Part shown: positions 44,721 to 52,946 of the stretch, one piece after another
Layout: each line of letters begins with the position of its first letter
Position numbering within the stretch: position 1 is the first letter of the stretch
Source: Actinomycetota bacterium
GTDB lineage: Bacteria; Actinomycetota; Actinomycetes; Nanopelagicales; Nanopelagicaceae
Assembly (NCBI GenBank): GCA_947490845.1
Contig: CANLHI010000002.1
Span: 23,958 to 87,957 of the forward strand
Direction of reading: 5' to 3'
Length of the DNA stretch: 64,000 nt
Made by a program: the position numbers and the translations under genes
Notes under the pieces: generated by a model
The model's database searches: none
The model's input: only the letters and a program-made list of their open reading frames with translations
What the model was told of the DNA's origin: nothing

Positions 44721-45017
44721 ATGGCCGCTGTACTAATCGCAAAATACTATGTAAAGCCAGGCAATTCCAAGGCTGTTGAAGCAGCGCTGCGTGAAATGTC
44801 AAAGTTTGTTAAAAACGATGAACCTGATTGTTTGGTCTATAACGCCAATATTGATCCTGAGAATGAGAACCTTTACTGCCTATATGAGATCTATAAAGAT
44901 GATGCAGCAATTGTTGCCCACCGTGAGACCCCACATTTCAAAGCCATCATTGAGGGAAAGATCGTTCCACTGCTTGAAAAGCGTGAGCGCGAGATCTTCC
45001 GTCAGGTTATTGGATGA
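44721..45017 (+). CDS. ABM-domain (YgiN-like) small protein
   Basis: 98 residues with the antibiotic-biosynthesis-monooxygenase ferredoxin-like fold: YVKPGNSKAVEAALREM, PDCLVYNANIDPENENLYCLYEIYKD and HRETPHFKAI. Members are quinol monooxygenases, heme-degrading enzymes or isomerase-like proteins. SD AGAGAGAAG. The stop overlaps the FAH start (ATGA). Its role in this pathway is unclear. Confidence 0.82.
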   Translation: MAAVLIAKYYVKPGNSKAVEAALREMSKFVKNDEPDCLVYNANIDPENENLYCLYEIYKDDAAIVAHRETPHFKAIIEGKIVPLLEKREREIFRQVIG

Positions 45018-46018
45018 AACTTCTCTCCTTTGAAGTAACAGGTGTGACCGGGCGAGAAGTTCGTCTGGGCGCACTTGTAAAGGGAGATGCCGATAAGGGT
45101 CAGATCATCGATCTCACCGCTGCGGCGCAAACGTTATTTGCCTCTGATGGAATGAGTGCAGCCGGGCGAGATCGCTTGGCTAACGCACTCGTTCCGCCAG
45201 TTGTATTGCACTTTATCCAAGGGGGAGCCCGCTCACGTGAGGCGGCAGAGAAGGCAGTTGAGTTTGTTACTCGAAGTGGCGATGAGTTCTCACCTAACGG
45301 TGGAAAAATAAATTACTCCACAAATGAAATAAAGCACATGCCAGCGATTTCTAATCCGCCTCTTTTGCGTGATTTCATGGCCTTTGAACAACACTTACTA
45401 AATATTTTTCCAAAACTTAATCGCCCAATTCCAGAGGAGTGGTACAAACGCCCCGTTTATTACAAGGGCAATTCCTCCAGCATCGGGGCACATGGCCAAG
45501 AAGTAAAGTTTCCGCAATACGCTGATAAATTAGATTTAGAATTCGAATTTGCGGCAATTATCGGTAAAGGCGGCGTAAATATCTCAGAGGGTTCTGCCCG
45601 AAGCCATATTTATGGTTACACCATCTATAACGATCTTTCGGCGCGTGATATTCAAGCACTAGAAATGACTGTGGGGCTAGGGCCCGCAAAGGGCAAGGAT
45701 TTCATCGGAGCACATGTGCTTGGTCCAGTAATTGTCACCGCTGATGAAATTAAAGATCCTTATGACTTATCTATGAAGGCAACTATAAATTCAGAGATCT
45801 GGTCGCAAACTAGTTCAAGTGGGATGCATTGGAAATTTGAGCAGATGATCGCTTATGGCTCACAGGATGAAGAGCTCCAAGTTGGCGAAGTCTTTGGTTC
45901 GGGTACTTGCGCCAATGGTTCTGGCGCAGAACAAGGAAAGCACCTTGTCTCTGGAGATGTTATTGAGCTAGAGATGACTGGCTTGGGCAAGCTGCGCAAT
46001 AAAGTCGTAAAAGTTTAA
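45014..46018 (+). CDS. FAH-family hydrolase, candidate 2,4-diketo-3-deoxy-L-rhamnonate/fuconate hydrolase
   Basis: 334 residues with an FAH C-terminal domain: LDLEFEFAAIIGKGG (metal acids), GYTIYNDLSARDIQ, GKDFIGAHVLGP and GSGTCANGSG, plus an N-terminal extension carrying a second structured region. FAH enzymes cleave C-C bonds of diketo acids. In the non-phosphorylative rhamnose/fucose route the last step is hydrolysis to pyruvate and L-lactate by such an enzyme. That role is inferred from the cluster. Confidence 0.85.
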   Translation: MKLLSFEVTGVTGREVRLGALVKGDADKGQIIDLTAAAQTLFASDGMSAAGRDRLANALVPPVVLHFIQGGARSREAAEKAVEFVTRSGDEFSPNGGKINYSTNEIKHMPAISNPPLLRDFMAFEQHLLNIFPKLNRPIPEEWYKRPVYYKGNSSSIGAHGQEVKFPQYADKLDLEFEFAAIIGKGGVNISEGSARSHIYGYTIYNDLSARDIQALEMTVGLGPAKGKDFIGAHVLGPVIVTADEIKDPYDLSMKATINSEIWSQTSSSGMHWKFEQMIAYGSQDEELQVGEVFGSGTCANGSGAEQGKHLVSGDVIELEMTGLGKLRNKVVKV

Positions 46019-46812
46019 CGCTCAATTTTAGGCGCTATTGGTATCCCTAGTCTGCGATGCATTTCTGGGATCGAAAGTTTATCTTCATCCTTAAAAGTCA
46101 GTGAGCAAATGTTGCACCTGACTTGCCATTGCATCCAGGAATAGTTTTGATACCCCATCCTGTAGGTGACTACAAAAACTGTGGGCGCAAGAGTGCGACA
46201 CCTCATGCATCGTTTGGGGATAATTATTCTCTTGACTACCTGACTCTCTGCTCGGTACCCACCCTCGTATCTAAATCCAATTCCATAGAGATCAACTTCT
46301 AACAAAAAAGTACCTGGATTTAACGAACTTTCGAATTTAGCATCAGCCAAAGTTTTATAGGCATAGAACCCGCATTCACAAGAAGCCACAGGGGGAGTGT
46401 GCTCAGGAAATTTGTCACAGATTGCGCTGTCATCAGCGCTATAACCATCACCGGTCAGACCCCTAAGCGTTGGTTTTCTCTCGGTGATTACCGCTAATTT
46501 GTAGCCGTGCATTTCTTCAACTGGTAGATCAAACGGATCGGCATAACTCAAGCGCTGCGCATTATCGGTTACCCCTTGACGTTCCCGATCACTGGCAGCT
46601 GCCACCAAAATAAAAGCAACGATGTATAGAGCCGGTCCTAGCAATATGTAAAAGCTCAGACCAATGACAACTAGATCTCTGGGAATTAAGGGACTCTCTC
46701 TGTCACTAAACCCACCTGCGAGGTAGCCAAGTGCTAGAACAGCCAGCGTTATAACGGGGTATAGCCGAACAGCGCGAATTAATTTCTGTCTTTTCTCAGC
46801 CGAACTGGCCAT
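46015..46812 (-). CDS. Membrane protein with cysteine-pair C-terminal domain
   Basis: No family recognised. The ATG at 46812 (MASSAEKRQ) is preceded by AAAGGGGG and preferred to the TTG at 46842. Two transmembrane helices (about 20-38 and 50-75) precede a soluble domain with ASCECGFYAY (CxC), KRCMRCRT (CxxC) and VRCNICSLT (CxxC), likely a zinc or disulfide site. It converges on the FAH gene with a 4-base overlap, marking the end of the sugar cluster. Confidence 0.7.
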   Translation of the reverse strand: MASSAEKRQKLIRAVRLYPVITLAVLALGYLAGGFSDRESPLIPRDLVVIGLSFYILLGPALYIVAFILVAAASDRERQGVTDNAQRLSYADPFDLPVEEMHGYKLAVITERKPTLRGLTGDGYSADDSAICDKFPEHTPPVASCECGFYAYKTLADAKFESSLNPGTFLLEVDLYGIGFRYEGGYRAESQVVKRIIIPKRCMRCRTLAPTVFVVTYRMGYQNYSWMQWQVRCNICSLTFKDEDKLSIPEMHRRLGIPIAPKIER

Positions 46813-46930
46813 CGAAGGGCCCCCTTTTCGCGCGCTGGCCAAGGTTAATGGGGCTAGGCAAGAATCTCATCTCAAGATGAAATTCCACTTTTGCGCTGCT
46901 AATCTGAAGTCAGAGAGAAGGGGCAATATT

Positions 46931-47041
46931 GTGGCTGAGATTGGTCAACCAGAACGTGTAGTCCGCCGGGAACGCGAGAATGAACCTGCACTAGATCCAG
47001 TAGTGCCACTGACCTCTCCTGCGCTAGAGCCCGCCAAGTAA
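46931..47041 (+). CDS. Tiny Pro/Glu-rich protein (36 aa)
   Basis: GTG start preceded by AGAAGGGG; translation MAEIGQPERVVRRERENEP then a proline-rich tail. Similar short 'xEIGEPxRxIEVxP' proteins are scattered in actinobacterial genomes, but I cannot name a family. Not in the ORF track. It lies 14 bases before the PT-repeat gene in the same orientation. Confidence 0.5.
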   Translation: MAEIGQPERVVRRERENEPALDPVVPLTSPALEPAK

Positions 47042-47055
47042 TTCTTTCTTTTTCA

Positions 47056-47697
47056 ATGAGAAGAGAAATCAGCGCCTGTGCGTTAGCACTTTCCATCTCG
47101 CTAACTCAAATTTCCAATCTGCATGCAGCAGATACTGGTGCACCAGCACCAGCTCCAGCTCCAGTAGTGGCAACACCAACTCCAACTCCAACTCCAACGC
47201 CAACACCAACACCAACGCCAACACCAACGCCAACACCAACACCAACGCCAACACCAACACCAACACCAACACCAACGCCAACGCCAACACCAACGCCAAC
47301 CCCCACACCAACTCCAACTCCAACAACGGAAGTTGCGGTGGATGAGTTAGCGTTGAGTCGTACCTTGATCTCAGCGAACAATTATCGGCAGGCGCTAACT
47401 GAACTCAAGAGAGTTGATCGAATCGTTGTAAATAACGCTGATGTCAATAATTTATTAGGTTTCGCTTCACGGAAATTGGGTCAATACAGCCAAGCAGGCA
47501 GCTATTACCTAAAGGCGTTAAAGATTGATCCAAACCACTTAGGTGCTCTTGAATATCAAGGCGAACTCTTCTTGCTCCAAAAGAAAGTGGCTCCGGCAAA
47601 GCAAAACTTAGCCAAACTAAAGCGACTATGTGGCACTTCTTGTGAAGAGTATTTAGATTTGATGAAGGCTATTAATGCCTTTACGAAGAAGAAGTAA
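47056..47697 (+). CDS. Exported Pro-Thr repeat protein with TPR domain
   Basis: 213 residues: a signal peptide (RREISACALALSISLTQISNLHA|AD), a low-complexity Pro-Thr linker of about 30 PT units (roughly residues 37-90) and a C-terminal helical domain with TPR character (YRQALTELKRVDRIV; LGQYSQAGSYYLKALKIDPNHLGALEYQGEL). PT linkers often span the cell wall, so the TPR domain probably projects outward. Function unknown. Confidence 0.75.
   Translation: MRREISACALALSISLTQISNLHAADTGAPAPAPAPVVATPTPTPTPTPTPTPTPTPTPTPTPTPTPTPTPTPTPTPTPTPTPTPTPTPTTEVAVDELALSRTLISANNYRQALTELKRVDRIVVNNADVNNLLGFASRKLGQYSQAGSYYLKALKIDPNHLGALEYQGELFLLQKKVAPAKQNLAKLKRLCGTSCEEYLDLMKAINAFTKKK
47161..47326 (+). repeat. Hexanucleotide CCAACN minisatellite encoding PT repeats
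   Basis: Tandem 6-base unit CCAACN (N mostly A, G or T) repeated about 27 times, with several CCAACACCAACG dimers. The unit is two codons (Pro-Thr), so length changes stay in frame. On the minus strand it gives a spurious GVGVGV frame. Confidence 0.9.
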
Positions 47698-47744
47698 AGG
47701 ATTCAACGGGCAGATCACGGGTTCGAATACGCTTTAATTAACTC

Positions 47745-48152
47745 ATGCGCCACCTAAGAAACGCCTCTCAACTTCTCTTAGGAGCAGCCCTTGCCTATGC
47801 CGGTATCGGTCACTTGACTACGAACCGTTTGGAATTTCAGGCACAGGTTCCAACCTTGCTTAAAGATTATGCCGACTTCGTTGTCTTGGTATCTGGCGCA
47901 GTCGAAATACTTCTCGGCGCAGGCTTGCTAGTTCTTTGGAAATACCGCGTGCAGATCGGTTGGCTCACAGCCCTCTTCTTTATCGCAATCTTTTGGGGAA
48001 ATATTTCGCAATATATAAACCACACTGATGCCTTCGGACTCAACAGCGACCGTGCCCGCGCAGTACGCCTTCTCTTTCAACCGCTCCTCGTTATATGGGC
48101 GCTCTGGTCTACTGGTGCCTGGAGAAGTTACCGAGTACGCAAAGCTAAATAA
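47745..48152 (+). CDS. DoxX-like membrane protein
   Basis: 135 residues with four hydrophobic helices in DoxX-like order (LLLGAALAYAGIGHLTTNR; VSGAVEILLGAGLLVL; then two more) and a basic C-terminal tail (RSYRVRKAK). Third DoxX-like protein in the window. Function unknown. It ends 40 bases before tRNA-Ser. Confidence 0.7.
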   Translation: MRHLRNASQLLLGAALAYAGIGHLTTNRLEFQAQVPTLLKDYADFVVLVSGAVEILLGAGLLVLWKYRVQIGWLTALFFIAIFWGNISQYINHTDAFGLNSDRARAVRLLFQPLLVIWALWSTGAWRSYRVRKAK

Positions 48153-48191
48153 AAGAGAACGCTAAGGACGACTTTGCCATAACCTAGCCTT

Positions 48192-48274
48192 GGAGGATTC
48201 GCATAGCGGCCGAGTGCGCGCGTCTCGAACACGCGTAGATGAAAGTCTCGAGGGTTCAAATCCCTCATCCTCCG
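48192..48274 (+). tRNA. tRNA-Ser (anticodon CGA)
   Basis: Class II tRNA: acceptor GGAGGAT/ATCCTCC with discriminator G, anticodon stem CGCGT/ACGCG with loop CTCGAAC (anticodon CGA), a long variable arm (TAGATGAAAGTCTC) and T arm GAGGG/CCCTC with TTCAAAT. No encoded CCA. Confidence 0.95.
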
Positions 48275-48349
48275 CTCTTTTTTCACTCATATCGGTAAGT
48301 ATTTTGGTTCCACCAAGACAGCCTTTGCAAGTGCATTTAATCTTTACTA

Positions 48350-48790
48350 ATGCGCCGACTGATTGCACTCCCTGTAATTGCATTAATCCTCGCCGGTTGT
48401 GCGCAAAAGCCCGCATTTGAAGAGTTAGCCGATGGCCAGTGCACAGATGCGCAGAGTAAATTAATTGAAAAACATATCTCAGGTCAGATAGATGCCTTAG
48501 CTAAGAAGGATTGGGAGGCGGCCTACTCATTTGCCTCAAAAGATTTCCAGGCAGCAGTTGCAATTGATCAGTTCACCTTCATTATCGGTGCGCAGTATGC
48601 AATGTTGGTTGAGAATCAGGGTTATGAGTTCGATGACTGCGCTATTGCCAGTGAAATCATCAAGCAAGAAGTTAGTGTCACAAGTGGTGAACAGGTTTTT
48701 AACCTGACCTACAGAATCTCAGTCACAGGCAATGCCCTTGGTGTTGAATCGGCCGAGGTCGGTAAAGTTAAGGCGCAACAAAATATCTAA
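48350..48790 (+). CDS. Putative lipoprotein
   Basis: 146 residues with a lipoprotein signal peptide (LIALPVIALILAGC|AQ, lipobox LAGC). The mature part (IDALAKKDWEAAYSFASKDFQ; FIIGAQYAMLVENQGYEF) has the cone-like pattern of DUF4864/NTF2-like lipoproteins, a weak assignment. Two more cysteines may form a disulfide. Stands alone after tRNA-Ser. Confidence 0.75.
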   Translation: MRRLIALPVIALILAGCAQKPAFEELADGQCTDAQSKLIEKHISGQIDALAKKDWEAAYSFASKDFQAAVAIDQFTFIIGAQYAMLVENQGYEFDDCAIASEIIKQEVSVTSGEQVFNLTYRISVTGNALGVESAEVGKVKAQQNI

Positions 48791-48895
48791 CCCAGCGCTC
48801 TAGCCACCATTTGCTTGCTAGCCCGAGGAAGTGCACTAGCATTTAGCGAAGTGTTAACGAGAAATTTGCCAGGTTTTTACTTGATGTAGATAACG

Positions 48896-50569
48896 ATGAA
48901 GCAAGATCCCCGCATGAAAAAATTTCCGCTAGTTGCCATAACCTTCTTAACCGCCTCCGCACTAATTACCGCTGGGCAACTGCCCGCACTGGCTAATGAA
49001 GCCACCGTTAAGGTCACCGAGATCGCCGCCATTAGCTCTGGCGATGGTGAGGGCAGTAGCGAAATCGCAGCCTTCCACGCCGGCTCAAAGCGGATTTTCG
49101 CCACTAATGGAGTTAAGAACGCAATCGATATCTTTGATATTTCAGATGTAGCAAATCCAAAGAAGGTTGGCGCGGTCTCATTAGCGCCTTATGGAAATGA
49201 TGTTACAAGCGTTGCCGCTGGCCGCGATGTTGTTGTAGCCGTTGTGCTCGTTACTGAAACATACTCAGCAGCTGGTGCACCTACTACTCCAAATGGAAAG
49301 ATCGTGGTCTTTGATACCAATGGAAAAGTCTTGAGTTCACCAGATATTTTAGGTGTATTACCTGACTCGGTTACTTTTGCACCAAATGGGACAACCGCAC
49401 TTGTCGCGATCGAGGCCCAGCCAGTCTGTGCCAAGGACAATCCGGCAACTACTGAGAAGGAAAACTTAGATTACTCAAAGGCTTCAGATCCAGTCGGTGG
49501 CGTATCAGTTGTTGATCTAAGTAACCCAGCTGCGCCAGTGGTCAGATTTGCCGGCTTTGATCAATTCACTGTGGAGGCGATGAGAGCCAAGGGAATCGCA
49601 GTCTCATCCGTTGTAAACAACGTCGCTAAGGATTTCGAGCCAGAGTTTGTTACTGCAATAGATAACAACTATGCATATGTCACTATTCAAGAGGCCAATG
49701 CAATTGGCAAACTAAATATTGAATCTGCCACCTTTGAAAGCATCACACGTGCCTTTGAATCTAGAGTCTCCAAGGTCGCTCGCGACACCAGTGATAGAGA
49801 CTCTGGCGCAGGTCCTAGAACTTATCGCTATGTAGTTGGGGCCTCACAGCCAGATGCAATTGCTGGTTTCAAAATGGGCTCGGGACAATACTTTGTGACT
49901 GCCAACGAGGGCGATGCGCGCGAGTACACCTGCCTAAACGATGATCTTCGTGGCGCCTCACTCAAAGTAGACACCAAGCGTTTCCCTAACTGGACCACGC
50001 TCTCAGGTGCTGCTGCCCTGGGTCGCGCAAAGGTAAATCCAAATATTGGCGATATAGATGGCGATGGAGATATCGACACTATCCATCTACGTGGTTCAAA
50101 CTCAATGACTATGTATCGCAATGGCGTAGCGCTCTGGGACAGTGGCGCTCTATTAGATCAGATTCAGACAACGGCCTTTGGTGTTGCAAATATCAATGGT
50201 TCACACTCTTATTCATCCGATAAGACCACGATGAACTACGTGGGTCAAGATCGCTCCGACGATAAGGGTGCAGAGCCAGAAGGTGTTGCAGTTGGAATGG
50301 TTGGCGGCCGTCGAATTGCAGTCCTTGGTCTAGAGAGAATGACTGCTCTAGCCATCTTTGACATCACAGTGCCAACATCACCAGTCTTTCAAGAGTGGCT
50401 TCAGATACTGCCAACAAAGGCAACTCCGGCCAAAGATGTTAAGCACTGGTCACCAGAAGGAATCGTCTTCGTTCCTGCAGACAAGTCACCTTCTGGCAAA
50501 GCACTGATCATCACAAGCTATGAGCTATCTGGTTCACTCTCGATTCATCAGATCGAGCCACGCAGCTAA
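48896..50569 (+). CDS. Exported choice-of-anchor-I-like protein
   Basis: 557 residues with a Sec signal peptide (KFPLVAITFLTASALITAGQLPALA|NE); ATG 48896 and ATG 48914 both fit, with no decisive SD. The body is a beta-propeller/phytase-like domain of the 'choice-of-anchor I' group: FATNGVKNAIDIFDISDVANP, VTANEGDAREY, a calcium-loop GDIDGDGDIDTIH and DDKGAEPEGVAVGMVGGRR. Some relatives are annotated as alkaline phosphatases or nucleases; activity is unknown. A strong terminator follows, so it is monocistronic. Confidence 0.75.
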   Translation: MKQDPRMKKFPLVAITFLTASALITAGQLPALANEATVKVTEIAAISSGDGEGSSEIAAFHAGSKRIFATNGVKNAIDIFDISDVANPKKVGAVSLAPYGNDVTSVAAGRDVVVAVVLVTETYSAAGAPTTPNGKIVVFDTNGKVLSSPDILGVLPDSVTFAPNGTTALVAIEAQPVCAKDNPATTEKENLDYSKASDPVGGVSVVDLSNPAAPVVRFAGFDQFTVEAMRAKGIAVSSVVNNVAKDFEPEFVTAIDNNYAYVTIQEANAIGKLNIESATFESITRAFESRVSKVARDTSDRDSGAGPRTYRYVVGASQPDAIAGFKMGSGQYFVTANEGDAREYTCLNDDLRGASLKVDTKRFPNWTTLSGAAALGRAKVNPNIGDIDGDGDIDTIHLRGSNSMTMYRNGVALWDSGALLDQIQTTAFGVANINGSHSYSSDKTTMNYVGQDRSDDKGAEPEGVAVGMVGGRRIAVLGLERMTALAIFDITVPTSPVFQEWLQILPTKATPAKDVKHWSPEGIVFVPADKSPSGKALIITSYELSGSLSIHQIEPRS

Positions 50570-50578
50570 ACTCTAAAA

Positions 50579-50625
50579 ACATTTAAAAGACCACCCCAGA
50601 TACTTCGGGGTGGTCTTTTAAATGT
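50579..50625 (+). terminator. Long bidirectional terminator hairpin
   Basis: Perfect 19-bp stem ACATTTAAAAGACCACCCC/GGGGTGGTCTTTTAAATGT around a 9-base loop. The CG-rich top with flanking A- and T-tracts gives an intrinsic terminator on both strands, suiting the convergent genes on each side. Confidence 0.93.
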
Positions 50626-50678
50626 ATAGACAGTTGACGTGAGGAAGTTGTGCGGTTCTGATTAAAAGTTAACGGCAA

Positions 50679-51161
50679 CTACCCACAACTAATGTTGTGA
50701 ATGTCAGCAAACATATCCGCCACTTTCCCGGGACGCTCCAGCACATAATCACCACACACCTGACAAAGAGCATCAAAGTAATAAACTCCGCGCTCTTCCA
50801 TCCACTTGTAGTCATAAATAAATGCCACAACCACTTCACCAAAATCCGGCAACGATCTATGCCCACGTGCCCGATGGGCAGCATCTAGCTCCAGCTGCGC
50901 CAGCCCGCCGACTTCAGGCTTTGCATCCATTGGAATCACTAATCCACATGTGCAGCGCCATTCTTGGCCACAGTAGTTCACATAACCCCAATGCCACTTC
51001 TGATCTTGCCAACCCTTTAAGTTGGTATAACGCAGCCATGTCTTAAAACGTCCGTACTTCTCCATTGCACCACCAGGTGTGTCATTCTGTTTTTGCTTTA
51101 GTTCAACTAACAACTCAGCGGCGACGCTCACATCAACATATTTCTTCTTTGCTTTTGGCAT
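50679..51161 (-). CDS. Hypothetical protein with zinc-ribbon-like cysteines
   Basis: About 160 residues, no family recognised. A basic start (MPKAKKKYVDVS), a Trp-rich segment (LKGWQDQKWHWGYVNYCGQEW), CTCG and later CQVCGD, which together look like a four-Cys zinc ribbon, with an intervening DAAHRARGHR. I use ATG 51161 with AAGGA upstream; the track's GTG at 51170 sits almost on that SD. It forms a minus-strand pair with the next gene. Confidence 0.65.
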   Translation of the reverse strand: MPKAKKKYVDVSVAAELLVELKQKQNDTPGGAMEKYGRFKTWLRYTNLKGWQDQKWHWGYVNYCGQEWRCTCGLVIPMDAKPEVGGLAQLELDAAHRARGHRSLPDFGEVVVAFIYDYKWMEERGVYYFDALCQVCGDYVLERPGKVADMFADIHNISCG

Positions 51162-51175
51162 AACAAACACAGTCC

Positions 51176-51520
51176 TTAATGGACCTCAAAGTTATTGAGA
51201 CCCGCTCTTCTGGCGGTGTCATTCATCGCCAGCAGGTCTTCCTTTAGAACCACCGTGCGCGGTTGGCGCGGTTGGTACCAAGCAGCTAAAGGCTTATTGC
51301 TTAGTTCTTGACCTAGGAAAACTCTAACACCGAGGTGCGACAAAATATTTCTTATTTCTTCCGGGAATATCGCAGAGCCTTTGCCTGTTCTGATCACTAC
51401 TCGCACTACCAATTCTGAGGAACGTCTACTAGGAATATTAGAGACCTTGTGGATAACTTCCTGAGAGAAATCTGCAGCTAATTTAAATCCGTTGCAGAAT
51501 TGGTTTTGCAAGGAAAACAT
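51176..51520 (-). CDS. Hypothetical protein, uncertain
   Basis: About 114 residues from ATG 51520 (MFSLQNQF); the track's start nine bases upstream lies inside a hairpin. No family recognised. A central stretch (SSELVVRVVIRTGKGSAIFP; ILSHLGVRVFLG) looks like alternating beta/alpha structure. It has no good SD, and its start is only 37 bases from the divergent PD-(D/E)xK gene, leaving almost no room for promoters. It may not be a real gene. Confidence 0.4.
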   Translation of the reverse strand: MFSLQNQFCNGFKLAADFSQEVIHKVSNIPSRRSSELVVRVVIRTGKGSAIFPEEIRNILSHLGVRVFLGQELSNKPLAAWYQPRQPRTVVLKEDLLAMNDTARRAGLNNFEVH

Positions 51521-51540
51521 GGGCCACAACGATGTGGCCC
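51521..51540. promoter_or_regulatory. Hairpin between divergent genes
   Basis: GGGCCACAACGATGTGGCCC: perfect 8-bp stem with ACGA loop, 17 bases upstream of the plus-strand ATG at 51558, just before its SD (GAAAGGA). It could be a 5'-UTR structure of that gene or, read on the minus strand (followed by ATGTTTTCC), a weak terminator. Confidence 0.5.
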
Positions 51541-51557
51541 CTTAACGAAAGGAATAC

Positions 51558-52805
51558 ATGTCTACAAATATCAGAATGGCGCCAATGGTTGCCGGAGCAG
51601 AGCTCGTCATCGATGGGGACAAAGTCACCATCAACCAACTCTCTGTAACAAACCCAGAGTTGGCCGCTTACTTAACATCTAAGGAAGGCCCAGAGCAGTT
51701 AGTTGCTCTAGTCGACCTGATTAACCTCGCTGTCAGCGTGAAAAACCTCGCCGGCAGTTCGCTGGAGTCAGAGAACATCAAGAAATCTGCAGAACTAGTA
51801 GTTCAGAGCCTGAACGGTACTGTCGCTACTTTGATCCAGAGCATCAATTCTCAGGCTGATCAGCTTGTACATCCAGAAACTGGCATCGTGGCTCAGAAGA
51901 TGCGCGAAACCGCATCAGCCATCGGTACCAATCAGGATTCCAAGTTGCGTGAACTTCTTTCCCCAAAGAAAGAGGGCACACCAATGGCCGATCTACAGTC
52001 AACAATCACAACTGCGCTCAACACTCATGTAACTAATATCAAGACTGATATTACGAACCTGAACACTGTGCTCAGCCAATTCATCGGCGCCCAGAAAAAG
52101 GGCAAAGAGGTCTATGCCAACTCACGTGAAAAGGGTGGCGATTTAGAAACGCTGCTTGATTCAATGATTCAGTTGGAAGCAGTTGTCCACGGCGATGATG
52201 CCAAGTACACCGGTGATACCCAGTCCCCTTACGGTAAAAACATCGGTGACGAAGTCATCACTCTCAACCCAGAAATCACTGGGGGAGAAGAAGTAAATAT
52301 CGTCTGGGAAGCCAAGACAGATAAAACATTTAAGGATGCAAAGGGTCGCCTAAAGCGCGACAAAGTTGCCGCTGAATTAAATGATGCAATGGATAATCGC
52401 GATGCGGTTTGCGCAATCTTCGTCTCAGATGCGCGTGAACTAGATCTATCTGTCCAACCGATCTGGCAAGAGTTTGAAGGAAACAAGCTCGCCATCGTCC
52501 TAGATGATGAAGACCCAGATCAACGCTTAGTGCGCATGGCCTACCTATGGGCCCGTGCCTATGCAATTAAATCGATCGCACCGGAAGATAGTGAAAGCAC
52601 TATCGACATCGAGGCTATCGATCGCGTTATCCAGAACTTGGCACGCGAATTTAAACGACTCAAGCAGCTTAAGGATTTCCATACCCCGATCCGTAAGAAC
52701 ATTGAGTCAGCGCAAAAGTTCGTTGAGGAGTTCCAGGACAACCTTGATGAAATGCTGGATGAACTAAGCGAGCTGGTCGCAGCCGCTGAAGAAGAAACTG
52801 AATAA
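51558..52805 (+). CDS. Coiled-coil protein with PD-(D/E)xK-like nuclease domain
   Basis: 415 residues. The N-terminal half is helical (residues about 25-200). The middle holds a restriction-endonuclease-like core: GDLETLLDSMI (alpha1), NIGDEVITLNPE and the E-x-K motif NIVWEAKTDK, followed by DNRDAVCAIFVSDARELD. The C-terminus is a charged coiled coil ending AAAEEETE. Similar actinobacterial proteins are often labelled 'Fis family regulator', and DUF2130 proteins share the WExK strand. Nuclease activity is inferred. It is upstream of a TPR gene, with a GC-rich hairpin between. Confidence 0.65.
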   Translation: MSTNIRMAPMVAGAELVIDGDKVTINQLSVTNPELAAYLTSKEGPEQLVALVDLINLAVSVKNLAGSSLESENIKKSAELVVQSLNGTVATLIQSINSQADQLVHPETGIVAQKMRETASAIGTNQDSKLRELLSPKKEGTPMADLQSTITTALNTHVTNIKTDITNLNTVLSQFIGAQKKGKEVYANSREKGGDLETLLDSMIQLEAVVHGDDAKYTGDTQSPYGKNIGDEVITLNPEITGGEEVNIVWEAKTDKTFKDAKGRLKRDKVAAELNDAMDNRDAVCAIFVSDARELDLSVQPIWQEFEGNKLAIVLDDEDPDQRLVRMAYLWARAYAIKSIAPEDSESTIDIEAIDRVIQNLAREFKRLKQLKDFHTPIRKNIESAQKFVEEFQDNLDEMLDELSELVAAAEEETE

Positions 52806-52829
52806 ACCCCTGTAACACCCCCTAGCAAC

Positions 52830-52872
52830 GCACCGCTTGGCCGGCCCTCCCCGTCGGGCCGCCAGGCGGTGC
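52830..52872 (+). terminator. GC-rich imperfect hairpin
   Basis: GCACCGC...GCGGTGC outer arms with inner GGCC/GGCC pairing, followed by TTTGCACC. A strong structure between the PD-(D/E)xK-like and TPR genes. The T-run is short, so it may be a partial terminator or processing site. Confidence 0.6.
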
Positions 52873-52946
52873 TTTGCACCCCTTGTCAGTGACTATTAGT
52901 AACTTTCGATCTATCCGCAGCGAGAAACCCAGAAGAGAAGGAACCG

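Noticed and set aside
47106-47381. 91-residue minus-strand ORF of GV repeats
   Set aside because: Shadow of the CCAACN repeat read in reverse; the plus frame has a signal peptide and TPR domain.
47700-47740. tRNA-like T-arm (GGGTTCGAATAC)
   Set aside because: The stem does not pair and no acceptor, D or anticodon arms are found; at most a chance match or old remnant.
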